This document shows positions 23,831-32,781 of a stretch of 49,376 nucleotides of DNA, piece after piece. Each line of letters begins with the position of its first letter. Position 1 is the first letter of the stretch. The DNA lies in the NCBI GenBank assembly GCA_937973565.1, contig CALJKQ010000136.1, forward strand, positions 1-49,376. Direction: 5' to 3'. This DNA is from an uncultured Saprospiraceae bacterium (GTDB taxonomy: Bacteria > Bacteroidota > Bacteroidia > Chitinophagales > Saprospiraceae). Under the pieces are notes generated by a model that was not told the origin of the DNA, searched no databases, and saw only the letters and a program-made list of their open reading frames with translations. The position numbers and the translations under genes are program-made.

Positions 23831-25281
23831 GCAAACAGCCCATCAATGTGGTATGGCTGAAGCGGGATCTGAGGACCCGTGATCATCAACCGCTGATGGT
23901 GGCCGAAGAACAGGGTTTGCCCTACCTCATCTTATTTTTATGGGAACCCCAAATGATGTCCTATCCGGATACCTCCCTGCGACACCTTTGGTTTCAATAC
24001 CAAAGCATAACGGATATGGACAAGCGATTACGTCCTTTTGAAAAGGAAGTAACACAATGCTATGGAAATGCTGAACCCGTATTTGAATGGCTCATCGGGC
24101 GATATGCTATTAAAAATGTTTACAGCTATCAGGAAAGTGGCCCCTTGCATACTTATTTGCGGGATAAAAAAATGTCGACACTTTTTAAGAAGTCCGGTAT
24201 TGTTTGGCAAGAATTCCCTAAAGATGGAGTGATCAGAGGAATCAAAAACAGGATCGGCTGGGATGCAAGCTGGCATGCCAGTATAAATAGCGAAGTGTTT
24301 ACTCCCAATTTTAGCCACCAAACCAGTCTAGATTGCCATCACCCCTTTGCACTTCCTGTTGACATTTTGTCGAAGATAAATCAGGAAACCAGCCGTTTTC
24401 AGCAGGGGGGAGAAACCACAGCCCAGGCACGACTGAAACATTTTCTGCATACTGAATTACCTTCTTATGCCAGGCATATCTCCAGCCCCAGTCTGAGTCA
24501 TGACTCGTGCTCGCGGTTGTCTCCTTATCTGGCATGGGGTAATATATCTGCAAAACAGGTTTATCAGGCTTGTGAAAATGAGAGGCCCCATCTACCCGGT
24601 AAGCCTCTTGATTTTTTTCTGGCCCGCCTATTCTGGCGTTCTCATTTCATTCAAAAATTTGAGACAGCCTGTGAATATGAAAGTAAATGTATCAATGCCG
24701 GCTACGAAGATGTGCCCTGGGTCCGGGACGAAAGTAGGTACGAAGCGTGGTGCAAGGGTCAAACAGGCTTCCCTCTGGTAGACGCTGTTATGCGCTGCAT
24801 CAGGGCTCAGGGTTGGATTAATTTCAGGATGCGCGCAATGATCGTTTCCTTTGCCTGCCACCATCTTGAAATGGACTGGAAAAAAATCAGTCATTACCTG
24901 GCACGGTTATTCCTGGATTACGAACCCGGCATTCACTATCCGCAATTACAAATGCAGGCGGGTGTGACGGGCATCAATACCATCCGCGTATACAATACTG
25001 TCAGCAATAGTCTGGAACACGATGCGGAGGGTACGTTCATTAAAAAATGGGTACCCGAATTAGCGGGCTTACCGGTACCGCTGATCCATACTCCCTGGAA
25101 AATGACCGCCATGGAACAGCTTTTATATGGTGTTGAATTAAACAAGCACTACCCTGCTCCTATTGTCTCGCCGGATGAAAAAAATGGGAAGATAAAAAAG
25201 TTGCTTTGGGACAAACAAAAAGATCCCATGGTGGTAAAAGCTGCCGAAAAAATCAGGAAAAAACTCAACAGACCCCAATAA
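23827..25281 (+). CDS. Photolyase/cryptochrome-family flavoprotein
   Basis: The protein has 484 residues from the ATG at 23827, which overlaps the previous TGA. It has the usual order: an antenna Rossmann domain (about 5-130, starting VVWLKRDLRTRDHQPL) and then the FAD-binding helical domain (about 200-470), with LSPYLAWGNIS, FFLARLFWRSHF and FPLVDAVMRCIRAQGWINFRMRAMIVSF. The FAD-loop region reads LDYEPGIHYPQLQMQAG, unlike the DWDxAxNxGNWQW pattern of class I CPD photolyases, followed by NTIRVYNTVSNSLEHD. It is therefore a divergent subfamily, and repair of CPD or (6-4) lesions versus a signalling role cannot be told. It is the last gene of the cassette. Confidence 0.87.
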   Translation: MSKQPINVVWLKRDLRTRDHQPLMVAEEQGLPYLILFLWEPQMMSYPDTSLRHLWFQYQSITDMDKRLRPFEKEVTQCYGNAEPVFEWLIGRYAIKNVYSYQESGPLHTYLRDKKMSTLFKKSGIVWQEFPKDGVIRGIKNRIGWDASWHASINSEVFTPNFSHQTSLDCHHPFALPVDILSKINQETSRFQQGGETTAQARLKHFLHTELPSYARHISSPSLSHDSCSRLSPYLAWGNISAKQVYQACENERPHLPGKPLDFFLARLFWRSHFIQKFETACEYESKCINAGYEDVPWVRDESRYEAWCKGQTGFPLVDAVMRCIRAQGWINFRMRAMIVSFACHHLEMDWKKISHYLARLFLDYEPGIHYPQLQMQAGVTGINTIRVYNTVSNSLEHDAEGTFIKKWVPELAGLPVPLIHTPWKMTAMEQLLYGVELNKHYPAPIVSPDEKNGKIKKLLWDKQKDPMVVKAAEKIRKKLNRPQ

Positions 25282-25506
25282 AATGAACTTTCCCGGATTG
25301 GGTGCGATTAACAGAAAAATAACACGTTAAGTTCCTTGTTTTACAACAATCCTTATAAATTATTGATTTACTGAAAATTAGAAAAACAAACAACCGGTTT
25401 ACCAAATCGACCTTTTTCATCCGCTCATAATAACAAGTTAATATCACCAATAAATATTTGGTTTTAAGACGAACTGCATAATTTTCCGATATAAAACAAT
25501 ATCGAA

Positions 25507-26877
25507 ATGGGGTTCGACAAAATTTTATTGACTTTTGGGACAAAACTGTCCATTGCCTTACTGATTTTTACTACCTGGGCATTCTCCAATCTGGATGCCC
25601 AAAACACTGCACCTATTAAATGGAAGTTGAATGAAGATGGCAGTCGCTATTTTCAGATGACTTTTCTCAACCAGGCCTGGGTCAGGTACAACCAGCACAA
25701 TGATGGCACCACCATTGAATCGGAAGTCAGTAAAAGTGGATTTGACACAGGCTTGAGAAGAACCAGAATTCAAATGTTCGGTCAAATCAATGATCGTACA
25801 TTTTTATATTTTCAATATGGTCAAAACAACTTCAACGCCCAAACCAATATCAATGGCAACAGAAAAATTGCTGCCTTTTTTCATGATGCACTGTGCGAAT
25901 ACCGCGTAAGCAAACAAAACCAACTGAAATTAGGCGCAGGACTGACCATTGCCAACGGCTTATCCAGATTTTCGCAACCGAGCATTGGCACCATCATGAC
26001 CATGGATGTACCTGTTTTTGCGCAGACAACCGTGGATCAAACCGACAATTTCAGCAGAAAGCTAAGTGTGTATGCAAGGGGACAGATAGGTAAAATAGAT
26101 TACCGATTTGTTTTGAGCGAGCCTTTTCCTGTGCAATCCAACGGTACCTCACCGGCTCCCATAAGCAATTATGCATCTTTTTCTCCCATTGGCCACCACT
26201 GGCAACAACAGGCCTATGTAATTTATCAGTTTTTTGAACACGAAGGGCACCTTACACCATATATGACGGGCACTTATTTGGGTCAGAAAAAAGTATTCAA
26301 CATAGCAGCCGGCATTATCTACCAAAAGAAGGCCAGTTATTTGAAAGGGGCTGCCGGTGATACCCTCTATCAGGACATGATGCATTGGGCTATAGAAAGT
26401 TTTTTGGATATCCCTCTTAACAAAGAAAAAGGTAGCGCTTTAAATGCCTATTTGGGTTATTTTAATACGCATTACGGCGACAATTACCTTAGGTATAATG
26501 GGCTGATGAATCCTGCCAACGGCACTACCCTCACCGGCAATCAAGCCATCAGCGGACAAGGTCCCCTTTATGGCAACTCATATCCCATGTTTGGGACCGG
26601 GCACTTATTGTATGCCCAGGCAGGCTATCTGCTTCCTTCCAAGCAAGGTCACGGGCAATGGCTACCATATGTTTCCTGTTCCTATGCCTCCTATGAAAGG
26701 TTGAATGGTTTGAAAACCTTTGTCATTGATGCAGGTATCAACTACCTCATCCAGGGTCATCAATCCAAAATCACCCTCAATTTTCAAAACAGGCCCACCT
26801 ATGGCATTGACAATGGAACTGTGATAGCCGGTGAAAGGAAGAACAGCCTGATACTACAATATCAGATTTTTATATAA
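25507..26877 (+). CDS. Outer-membrane porin (phosphate-selective porin OprO/OprP-like)
   Basis: The protein has 456 residues. A signal peptide (about 1-32, ending NLDAQ) is followed by alternating amphipathic strands throughout and a C-terminal aromatic strand (NSLILQYQIFI), as in outer-membrane barrels. The segment GFDTGLRRTRIQMFGQINDRTFLYFQYG near residue 80 is typical of bacterial OprO/OprP-like porins. The channel substrate is unknown. The 225-base gap before it (25282-25506) shows no recognisable element apart from AT-rich DNA. It may share a transcript with the esterase and aminotransferase downstream. Confidence 0.8.
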   Translation: MGFDKILLTFGTKLSIALLIFTTWAFSNLDAQNTAPIKWKLNEDGSRYFQMTFLNQAWVRYNQHNDGTTIESEVSKSGFDTGLRRTRIQMFGQINDRTFLYFQYGQNNFNAQTNINGNRKIAAFFHDALCEYRVSKQNQLKLGAGLTIANGLSRFSQPSIGTIMTMDVPVFAQTTVDQTDNFSRKLSVYARGQIGKIDYRFVLSEPFPVQSNGTSPAPISNYASFSPIGHHWQQQAYVIYQFFEHEGHLTPYMTGTYLGQKKVFNIAAGIIYQKKASYLKGAAGDTLYQDMMHWAIESFLDIPLNKEKGSALNAYLGYFNTHYGDNYLRYNGLMNPANGTTLTGNQAISGQGPLYGNSYPMFGTGHLLYAQAGYLLPSKQGHGQWLPYVSCSYASYERLNGLKTFVIDAGINYLIQGHQSKITLNFQNRPTYGIDNGTVIAGERKNSLILQYQIFI

Positions 26878-26882
26878 GCATG

Positions 26883-26899
26883 TGTCAGCCTGTGACAGG
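26883..26899. repeat. Small overlapping inverted repeats after the porin gene
   Basis: TGTCA (26883-26887) pairs with TGACA (26893-26897), and CCTGT-G-ACAGG (26889-26899) forms an alternative 11-bp palindrome. It lies 5 bases after the porin stop. It could be an operator or weak attenuator; there is no U tract. Confidence 0.25.
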
Positions 26900-26939
26900 T
26901 TGAAAGAATGTCATTAAACTTATAAGGGAAAAAATTACT

Positions 26940-26947
26940 TACTTTTG
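26940..26947 (+). promoter_or_regulatory. Candidate -7 element TACTTTTG before the esterase gene
   Basis: TACTTTTG matches TAnnTTTG but overlaps the first possible start codon of the esterase (TTG at 26945). If it is used, translation must begin further in, for example at TTG 26963. No -33 TTG is properly spaced. Confidence 0.3.
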
Positions 26948-27949
26948 GAACAAAAAATTGATTTGTTTCCACTAGCTACCAAATTTTTTAAAAATTACAA
27001 ACCCTCTACTAGCTGGCCTTATCCATCGAATTGGCTTGTTTTGAGTTTACTTTTATTTGTGGGGTGCGCGCCCAAATTGACCTACACAAATGTACAGGGC
27101 TCATTTGAAGGCAGCATACAACGGTACGAATTTAACTCCTCCTACATTGGAAAACGAACCGTAGATGTTTGGCTGCCCGACAACTATGATTCTATGCAAG
27201 CTGTCAGCGTACTGTACATGCAAGATGGACAAATGCTGTTTGATGCTCAGGGCACTTGGAACCAAAAAGAGTGGATGGCAGATGAAACCATAAGCAGACT
27301 GTTGCGGGCAGACAGCATAAAAGGTCTTATTGTTGTTGCCATCTGGAATGCCGGTGCAGACCGCCATTCAGAATACATGCCACAGAAAGTATACGAAGCA
27401 TGTCCTGCAGCATTCAGGGATTCGTTGACCCAAAATGGGGGGCAATATCCCTTGTTTACCCGACCCGTATATAGTGACCAATATTTGAGGTTCATAGTTA
27501 AGGAGCTCAAACCGTTTATTGATAAAACCTATAATGTAGACCCACGGTCACTGGCTACTGTGGTAGGTGGATCCAGCATGGGGGCTATGGTCTCTTTGTA
27601 TGCCTTATGCGAATACCCTGAGGTTTTTGGCGCTGCCCTCTGCATGTCTACGCATTGGTCTGGCACTTTCAGCCTGCCGGGCAATCCCATTCCCAAAACC
27701 ATGCTGTCATATCTGAGGAATAACTTACCACCGGATAGTAATCACCGCATCTATTTCGACCGAGGTACAGTAGGCCTGGAAAAATTGTACATAGATGCCC
27801 AAAGAGAAGTGGATGCGCTGATGCTGACCAAATACAAAGACAACCATCACTACGTTTCCCTTGTCTATGAAGGAGCTGATCACACAGAACAGGATTGGTC
27901 AAGCAGACTCGACAAAGCCTTGTTGTTTTTACTACCCAAAAACAAATGA
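26945..27949 (+). CDS. Lipoprotein esterase (putative esterase D / Fes-like alpha/beta hydrolase)
   Basis: The protein has up to 334 residues. A hydrophobic helix ending in the lipobox LFVGC (about 34-42) marks an outer-membrane lipoprotein. The rest is an esterase of the putative esterase family (PF00756): VDVWLPDNYD, VLYMQDGQMLFD, GLIVVAIWNAG, the nucleophile elbow GGSSMGAMVS, and a late His in YEGADHTEQDW. The family cleaves esters such as siderophore, feruloyl or acyl esters. There is no in-frame ATG before the lipobox, so the start is non-ATG: TTG at 26945 or TTG at 26963. The next gene follows after 3 bases. Confidence 0.8.
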   Translation: MEQKIDLFPLATKFFKNYKPSTSWPYPSNWLVLSLLLFVGCAPKLTYTNVQGSFEGSIQRYEFNSSYIGKRTVDVWLPDNYDSMQAVSVLYMQDGQMLFDAQGTWNQKEWMADETISRLLRADSIKGLIVVAIWNAGADRHSEYMPQKVYEACPAAFRDSLTQNGGQYPLFTRPVYSDQYLRFIVKELKPFIDKTYNVDPRSLATVVGGSSMGAMVSLYALCEYPEVFGAALCMSTHWSGTFSLPGNPIPKTMLSYLRNNLPPDSNHRIYFDRGTVGLEKLYIDAQREVDALMLTKYKDNHHYVSLVYEGADHTEQDWSSRLDKALLFLLPKNK

Positions 27950-27952
27950 TCC

Positions 27953-29104
27953 ATGACCTCCTGGAAAGAATTGTTTCAACTGCCTGAAGAAATTCATTAT
28001 TTCAACCATGCCTATATGGCTCCCCTGCCTGAACCGGTTGAAAGAGCGGGTATCGAGGGAGTGCGATTTAAGCGGGAGCCCTGGAAGGTAGTGCCGGAAG
28101 ATTTTTTTCAGACTGCCCAAACCGTTAGACAAAAATTTGCCGGACTGGTCAATTGTGCAGGACATGAGGTAGCGATTATACCCTCTGCATCTTATGGTCT
28201 TTCCGCTGCCTGTCAAAATGTAGATCCGGCACTTGGCAACCATGCCATTACTGTGGCACAGGAATTCCCCAGTGGCTATTATGCTGTACAAAGATGGTGT
28301 CGCAAAAATGGAAAAACACTAAAGGTGATAACGCCACTATCATTGGGTGAAAACAAGTCCAAGCTTTGGAATGATCAATTACTGGAAGCGATTAACCGGG
28401 ATACGGCCATGGTTGTGCTTTCATCCATTCACTGGACCGATGGCACTTGTTTTGATCTGGAGGCCATAGGCAAAAGATGTCTGGAAACCAATACAGCTTT
28501 AATTGTTGACGGCACACAATCGGTGGGTGCCATGCCGATAAATTTGCAGAACGTCCACCTGGATGCCCTGGTGTGTGCAGCTTACAAATGGCTATGTGGC
28601 CCCTATTCATCGGCATTGGCTTATTATGGAGAACGATTTCATCGGGGAGAACCACTTGAAATATCATATCTCAACAAAGAAGGGGCTGTTCATTTTCATA
28701 AGCTCATAGAATATACAGATGTATATGAAAAAGGAGCTGCCCGGTTCAACATGGGAGAGTTTAGTCAGTTTATTCACCTGCCGATGTTGGCTGCCTCCCT
28801 GGACGTTGTTCAAAGTTGTGACCCTCAAAACATTCAGCATTGGGGTTATCAATTGACTTCATCAATGGTTAACAATCTGAAAGAACGAGGGTGTATTATT
28901 GGAGATGCCGCAGGCAGAGGGGCTCATATTCTGGGTATTGGCCTCCCGGAAGGAAATAATATTGAAGCCATTATCCAGGAGCTGAAACAACATCAGTTTT
29001 TCGTTTCCAGACGGGGCAACTCCCTTCGTCTTTCTATACACCTATACAATACAAAAGAAGAAGTGGAGGCACTCGAAAAAATAATAATCTCACAGCTTCT
29101 TTGA
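27953..29104 (+). CDS. PLP-dependent aminotransferase class V fold protein
   Basis: The protein has 383 residues and belongs to the fold-type I class V group (cysteine desulfurase / kynureninase-like). Key sites are the PLP-binding DGTQSVGAMP (D186) and the Schiff-base lysine K212 in CAAYKWLCGP. The N-terminus has HYFNHAYMAPLPEPV, typical of this group. It lacks an obvious desulfurase active-site Cys loop near the C-terminus, so desulfurase activity is doubtful; a lyase or aminotransferase acting on a small amino acid is possible. It starts 3 bases after the esterase and is likely cotranscribed. Confidence 0.83.
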   Translation: MTSWKELFQLPEEIHYFNHAYMAPLPEPVERAGIEGVRFKREPWKVVPEDFFQTAQTVRQKFAGLVNCAGHEVAIIPSASYGLSAACQNVDPALGNHAITVAQEFPSGYYAVQRWCRKNGKTLKVITPLSLGENKSKLWNDQLLEAINRDTAMVVLSSIHWTDGTCFDLEAIGKRCLETNTALIVDGTQSVGAMPINLQNVHLDALVCAAYKWLCGPYSSALAYYGERFHRGEPLEISYLNKEGAVHFHKLIEYTDVYEKGAARFNMGEFSQFIHLPMLAASLDVVQSCDPQNIQHWGYQLTSSMVNNLKERGCIIGDAAGRGAHILGIGLPEGNNIEAIIQELKQHQFFVSRRGNSLRLSIHLYNTKEEVEALEKIIISQLL

Positions 29105-29108
29105 TGTC

Positions 29109-30395
29109 TTATGGATTACGGGCATCTTTGGTTGCTCTTAGAATCAGCCGCAATGACTGATCAAAAGTGAGGTAATTCCAAAGCCAGTTAAAAAATACGA
29201 AAACCTTGTTGCGGGTTCCTATGAGGGCCAGCAGGTGAACGATTAACCAAAGCAACCACGCAAAAAATCCATGGAAATGGCCGAGAGCAAAGTCCACTAC
29301 CGCCTGGTGCCTGCCAATGGTGGCCATGGAACCTTTATCTTTATAAACGAAGGGTTTTATTGATCTCCCTGACAAATTATTAGCAAGATTTTTGGCCTGT
29401 TGCAGGGCTACCTGGGCTACCTGAGGATGACCATTGGGATATTGTTCATCCGACATAAAGGCAATATCACCCAGGGCATAAATGTCTTCATAACCGGCAA
29501 CCTTGTTGAAAGCATCAACTTTGATACGATTGCCTGCCATATATTCGGCTTTGTCCAGACCTTTGAGGGTATTGCCTGTGATACCGGCTGCCCATATCAC
29601 TTTACGGGTAGTAATGACCTGCCCATCTGACAAGGTTACAGCATGATCAGAAACATCGGTTACCCTGGTATTTTTGATGATGTTTACCCCCATGTTGGTC
29701 AAAAAATTTTCGGCCGCTATGCCTGATTTTTCAGACATGCCGGGTAAAAGTCTGGAGCCGCTGTGAATGAGGTAAACATCTACTTCGCGGTGATCCAATT
29801 CCAGGTATTCCTTGGGCAGGATGTACTGTTTCAATTCAGCCAGCGCTCCGGCCATTTCTACACCAGTTGCTCCTCCACCTACGACTACCGTATCAATAAA
29901 TGACTGTCGCTCCTCATGGTCTCTTGTTATAAGTGCAGATTCAAAATCCCTGAGAATCTGGTTGCGCAAGTACATGGCTTCTCCCGTACTCTTCAGACTA
30001 AAGGCATATTTTTCTATGTTGGGATTGTTGTAAAAGTTGGTTCTGGCACCGATTGCGATGACCAGCATATCGAAATTACACCGGCCTATGTTGGTAAGCA
30101 GGTATTTTTCTTCCGGAAAAACCTCTACTACTTCTGCCATCCGGATGTGGACATCCTTCTTTTTTTGAAAGATTTTCCGCAACGGGAAACTGATACTACT
30201 GGGCTCGAGACCACTCATGGCCACCTGATACAAAAGAGGTTGAAACTGATGATAATTGTGGCGGTCAAAAACCACAACCTGAAAACCTTTGTTAACCAAT
30301 CGTTTAGCTAATGTCAAGCCGGCAAAACCGGCACCCACAATAACGAGGCGGGGTTTTTCGGTTTCAGGAATGTTCACAAAGGTTTGTCCAGACAT
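29109..30395 (-). CDS. Type II NADH dehydrogenase (NDH-2)
   Basis: The protein has 428 residues. It contains two dinucleotide-binding motifs, VIVGAGFAGLTLAKRL (about 18-33, FAD) and VVVGGGATGVEMAGAL (about 168-183, NADH), and the FAD-pyrophosphate motif DIYALGDIAF. The C-terminal WLLWLIVHLLALIGTRNKV and WLWNYLTF segments are the amphipathic membrane-binding region of NDH-2. The enzyme oxidises NADH and reduces quinone without pumping protons. It converges with the aminotransferase gene, and the stops are 4 bases apart with no hairpin between. Confidence 0.9.
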   Translation of the reverse strand: MSGQTFVNIPETEKPRLVIVGAGFAGLTLAKRLVNKGFQVVVFDRHNYHQFQPLLYQVAMSGLEPSSISFPLRKIFQKKKDVHIRMAEVVEVFPEEKYLLTNIGRCNFDMLVIAIGARTNFYNNPNIEKYAFSLKSTGEAMYLRNQILRDFESALITRDHEERQSFIDTVVVGGGATGVEMAGALAELKQYILPKEYLELDHREVDVYLIHSGSRLLPGMSEKSGIAAENFLTNMGVNIIKNTRVTDVSDHAVTLSDGQVITTRKVIWAAGITGNTLKGLDKAEYMAGNRIKVDAFNKVAGYEDIYALGDIAFMSDEQYPNGHPQVAQVALQQAKNLANNLSGRSIKPFVYKDKGSMATIGRHQAVVDFALGHFHGFFAWLLWLIVHLLALIGTRNKVFVFFNWLWNYLTFDQSLRLILRATKDARNP

Positions 30396-30414
30396 TGATT
30401 TCTTTTTCTCGCTG

Positions 30415-30422
30415 CAAAGTTA
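30415..30422 (-). promoter_or_regulatory. Candidate -7 element TAACTTTG for NDH-2
   Basis: TAACTTTG on the minus strand matches TAnnTTTG, 19 bases before the ATG at 30395. A -33 TTG is not seen. Confidence 0.5.
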
Positions 30423-30518
30423 TAATTTTAGGAGACAGAAATAAGGGCTTATTCTAAACAGAATATTCCCTTGTTCGTGTGTATTCAACATTTAAGATTT
30501 AAAACCCTTTTACATTAT

Positions 30519-31745
30519 ATGCAATATTCAGTTAAAGACAGATTTTTAAAATACGTACAAGTAGACACTGAAGCTGACCCCAATAGCAGCACATCACCTT
30601 CATCCGAAAAACAAAAAAACCTTACGTCCATAATCTTAGGGGAATTAAAAGAGATGGGTATTGAGGCTACCACCAATGACAGTGGATACATTTATGCTTC
30701 ATTGCCTTCCAATACAGGTCCGGGCAAGGATAAAATATTCTTCTGCGCCCATTTGGACACGGCACCGGATTGTTCCGGTAAAGATGTGAAACCCATTGTG
30801 CACTCCAATTACCAGGGGCAAGACATCGTTTTGCCGGATGATGTATCTCAGGTAATTTCTCCCAGCCGGTATCCTGCACTCAAAAATAAAATTGGCCATG
30901 ACCTCATTACGGCCAGCGGCCTTACCCTATTGGGTTCTGATGATAAATCGGGAGTTGCCATCATTGTAGATGCTTTCTATCAAATGGTTAAAAACCCTGC
31001 CCTGCCACACGGTGAAGTAAAAATGCTACTTACAACCGATGAGGAAATTGGCAGGGGCGTTAGTCATGTAGATCTTCAAAAATTGGATGCAGATTACGGC
31101 TACACCCTCGATGGTGGGGATCTGGGAGCCATAGAATTTGAAAATTTTTCTGCCAACAAAGCGGTGATTGAAATTACCGGAGTAAGTGCCCACCCGGGTT
31201 ATGCCAAAGGTAAGATGGAAAATGCCATTAAAATTGCTTCAGAAATTGTTGCCCAGTTTCCAAAAGATTCTTTGTGCCCTGAAGCAACGGATGGCATGCA
31301 AGGCTTCATCCACCCCAATTCTATTGAAGGCAAGTTGGAATCGGCTAAAATTGAATTGATCTTGCGCGACTTTGTGACGGCCAAACTGGATGAACAGAAA
31401 GATTACCTTGAAAAAATTTGTAAAAAGGTAATGACCGGTTATCCACATTCAAGTTATACCATCACCGTCACTGAACAGTACCGCAATATGAAAGATGTTT
31501 TGGACCAACATCCACGGGTAATGGAAATTGCAGTTAAAGCAGTTGAAAATATTGGTGTAACACCCAAGCAAGGTGCCATCAGGGGAGGAACCGACGGTGC
31601 TGTTTTGTCTCACAAAGGACTGCCTTGTCCCAATCTTTTTGCAGGCGAACAAGCCATCCATTCCAAACACGAGTGGGTTTCTGTTCAGGATATGGAGAAA
31701 GCAGTAGACATGGTTTTGGAAATTTGCAAATTGGCATCAGCCTGA
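30519..31745 (+). CDS. pepT: Peptidase T (tripeptide aminopeptidase, M20)
   Basis: The protein has 408 residues, the usual length for PepT. Metal and catalytic motifs of the M20 family are present: FFCAHLDTAPD (His and Asp), LLGSDDKSGVAI, LLTTDEEIGRGV (Glu pair), YTLDGGDLG, and the C-terminal GGTDGAVLSHKG. A dimerisation domain is inserted (about 205-310). It removes the N-terminal residue of tripeptides in the cytoplasm. The start is the ATG at 30519 (MQYSVKDRFLKYVQVDTEAD); longer forms would need TTG. The polyprenyl synthase gene begins 11 bases downstream. Confidence 0.92.
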   Translation: MQYSVKDRFLKYVQVDTEADPNSSTSPSSEKQKNLTSIILGELKEMGIEATTNDSGYIYASLPSNTGPGKDKIFFCAHLDTAPDCSGKDVKPIVHSNYQGQDIVLPDDVSQVISPSRYPALKNKIGHDLITASGLTLLGSDDKSGVAIIVDAFYQMVKNPALPHGEVKMLLTTDEEIGRGVSHVDLQKLDADYGYTLDGGDLGAIEFENFSANKAVIEITGVSAHPGYAKGKMENAIKIASEIVAQFPKDSLCPEATDGMQGFIHPNSIEGKLESAKIELILRDFVTAKLDEQKDYLEKICKKVMTGYPHSSYTITVTEQYRNMKDVLDQHPRVMEIAVKAVENIGVTPKQGAIRGGTDGAVLSHKGLPCPNLFAGEQAIHSKHEWVSVQDMEKAVDMVLEICKLASA

Positions 31746-31756
31746 CCCCATCGCCC

Positions 31757-32734
31757 ATGGAGTTTATCCTCAAGTACCACGATGCCATAGACGAATTTCT
31801 GCAGCAAAAACTGCCGAAAGGCGAGCCCTCCTCTTTGTACCAACCCATTACCTATTTGATGTCGTTGGGTGGCAAAAGAATCAGACCCGCACTTGTGCTT
31901 TTAGCTTGCGATATCTTTAAAGGCAATTGGAAAGATGCGCTTCCTGCCGCTTACGCTATGGAGGTCTTTCACAATTTTACCCTCATGCACGACGACATTA
32001 TGGACAATGCCGGTCTGAGAAGGGGCAAGGCTACCGTCCATGAATTGTACGATGTCAACACAGCTATCCTTTCCGGAGATGCTATGCTGATTCACAGTTA
32101 CGAAATGTTGTCATCATACCCGGGTGCAATTCTTCCCTCGTTGCTCAAAGGCTTCAACACCATGGCACTACAATTGTGTGAAGGGCAGAGAATGGATATG
32201 GATTTTGAAACCAGCAAAGAAGTAAAAATTGCAGATTATCTGAAAATGATTGAATACAAAACTTCTGTACTGCTGGCATGTGCCTTACAGACCGGCGCTC
32301 TGATCGCTGGGGCAAGTGAACAGGACCAGTCTCATCTTTATGCTTTTGGCATCAACTCAGGTATTGCGTTTCAAATTCAGGACGACTTGCTGGATGCCTT
32401 CGGAGAGGCAGATAAAGTGGGCAAGCAGGCTGGCGGCGATATACTGCAGGGCAAGAAAACATACTTGTATCTAAAGGCGGTTGAATTGGCAGACAGTGCC
32501 CAGCTGGAAAAACTTCTGACCTATTACGACCCCAAAAGCGTTTATTCCGACGAAGAAAAAATTGAAGCAGTAAAACGTATATTTATAGATACGGGGGCTA
32601 AGGAATATGCACACCAAGTGAGAGATGCTTATAATGACCTTGCCAAGTCACATGTCAAACCATTGAATATTGGTGATGCCTCTAAAAATGATTTGATGCA
32701 ATTTGCTGATTTTATGGCCGCCAGAATAATGTAG
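31757..32734 (+). CDS. Polyprenyl (geranylgeranyl/farnesyl-type) diphosphate synthase
   Basis: The protein has 325 residues. The two aspartate-rich motifs of trans-prenyltransferases are DDIMD (79-83) and DDLLD (209-213), with GGKRIRPAL (38-46) and the Arg-Arg of LRRGKATVHE. These bind Mg and the allylic diphosphate, and the enzyme elongates with isopentenyl diphosphate. The residues before the first motif (FTLMHDDIMD) include the length-determining positions, but the exact product (C15, C20 or longer) cannot be told from sequence. It follows pepT and probably shares its promoter. Confidence 0.9.
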   Translation: MEFILKYHDAIDEFLQQKLPKGEPSSLYQPITYLMSLGGKRIRPALVLLACDIFKGNWKDALPAAYAMEVFHNFTLMHDDIMDNAGLRRGKATVHELYDVNTAILSGDAMLIHSYEMLSSYPGAILPSLLKGFNTMALQLCEGQRMDMDFETSKEVKIADYLKMIEYKTSVLLACALQTGALIAGASEQDQSHLYAFGINSGIAFQIQDDLLDAFGEADKVGKQAGGDILQGKKTYLYLKAVELADSAQLEKLLTYYDPKSVYSDEEKIEAVKRIFIDTGAKEYAHQVRDAYNDLAKSHVKPLNIGDASKNDLMQFADFMAARIM

Positions 32735-32781
32735 CTGGCATTAACGCCGTTTTTATGAACTTCGTTTAATACAGATAGACC

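Noticed and set aside
29100..29110. Terminator between the convergent aminotransferase and NDH-2 genes
   Set aside because: Only four bases lie between the stops and no hairpin was found.
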